From: 40-80 sp964503665
GTDB taxonomy: Bacteria; Bacteroidota; Bacteroidia; Flavobacteriales_D; Crocinitomicaceae
Length of the DNA: 42,482 bases
Assembly (NCBI GenBank): GCA_964503665.1
Contig: CAZDAR010000019.1
Coordinates: forward strand, 1 to 42,482
Direction of reading: 5' to 3'
The notes beneath the pieces are model-generated. The model ran no database searches, was not told the origin of the DNA, and worked only from the letters and a program-made list of their open reading frames with translations. Below are positions 42,138-42,482 of this stretch, piece after piece (the stretch's first letter is position 1; each line of letters opens with the position of its first letter). The translations under genes and the position numbers were made by a program.

Positions 42138-42482
42138 AGCCTTACAATTTTTCGGGTTATAATTTCTTTTCCTATATTCATCTGAACTAAATAAATTCCT
42201 TTAGGAAGATATGCCGTACTAATTGTAACTTTATGATTGCCTTGGTCTTTATCACCAATCGTTGGAGTGGCTATTGTTTTACCTTGTAAGTCATAAATAG
42301 TTAAAGAAACGGTTTCAGGATTGTTGAGTTGAAATTCGATGTTTATTAAATCAGATGTTGGATTGGGATAGAGGTTGATTGAATTAGATGAGAAAACATC
42401 CTCAATACTCAGATGTCCTATATTTATACTAAGATAAATAGTGTTATATAATAATGTATCATTTATCTGAACATGATATTTT
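42134..42482 (-). CDS. T9SS cargo, C-terminal type A sorting domain (5' truncated)
   Basis: The frame is open from the right edge to TGA at 42136-42134; 115 full codons are visible. The last 80 residues match the T9SS type A sorting domain (TIGR04183): NLYPNPTSDLINIEF, VSLTIYDLQGKT, AYLPKGIYLVQM and a final basic ITRKIVRL. The protein is therefore exported and then cut and anchored or released by the T9SS sortase. What is carried in front is outside the window. The stop overlaps the following lipoprotein gene start by 4 bp. Confidence 0.88.
   Translation of the reverse strand, partial: KYHVQINDTLLYNTIYLSINIGHLSIEDVFSSNSINLYPNPTSDLINIEFQLNNPETVSLTIYDLQGKTIATPTIGDKDQGNHKVTISTAYLPKGIYLVQMNIGKEIITRKIVRL

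Overview
This AT-rich window comes from a member of the Bacteroidota, most likely Flavobacteriales and possibly near Crocinitomicaceae. The evidence is: truncated type IX secretion (T9SS) cargo genes at both ends (a PKD/gliding-type C-terminal domain at the left edge, a type A sorting domain at the right edge); Bacteroidota promoter elements (TTG-N19/21-TAnnTTTG) ahead of several genes; few strong Shine-Dalgarno sites; and an F-type ATP synthase operon of atpBEFHAG without atpD or atpC. No rRNA, tRNA, CRISPR array, intact insertion sequence or prophage was seen.

Layout. 1-920: end of a large adhesin-like T9SS cargo. 1164-6795 (+): acetyltransferase/PLP racemase pair, radA, an acyl-CoA carboxylase beta subunit and a secreted YD-repeat protein. 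6796-10823 (-): a four-gene nucleotide-sugar operon (aminotransferase, UDP-glucose dehydrogenase, UDP-xylose synthase, N-acetyltransferase). 10824-11360: a gap holding a candidate small RNA on the + strand. 11361-13558 (-): a sigma-54 activator without a DNA-binding domain and a glycosyltransferase. 13628-14308 (+): trmB. 14305-16106 (-): an ECF sigma factor and a membrane-anchored partner whose periplasmic end resembles a T9SS type B sorting domain. 16208-19546 (-): menD, three small genes and thioredoxin. 19721-24752 (+): atpBEFHAG with a very good intrinsic terminator between atpE and atpF. 24826-28554 (-): a GT-B glycosyltransferase and a large TMTC-like membrane protein with TPRs. 28794-30775 (+): a bifunctional nuclease and a nucleoside transporter. 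31316-35361 (+): a LytS/LytR-type two-component system, DUF4286 and rsmA. 35362-35686: a structured intergenic repeat. 35687-41594 (-): rseP, a hypothetical, a YoeB-type toxin-antitoxin pair, and the translation operon thrS-infC-rpmI-rplT. 41727-42482 (-): a lipoprotein gene broken by an in-frame stop, and the tail of a T9SS cargo gene.

Most of the window is core chromosome. The points most worth following are the ECF sigma factor with its sorting-domain-like anti-sigma candidate, the atpE-atpF terminator as a stoichiometry control, the isolated small-RNA unit near 11.2 kb, the activator lacking a DNA-binding domain, and the interrupted lipoprotein. I saw no unambiguous new multi-gene defence or mobile system.
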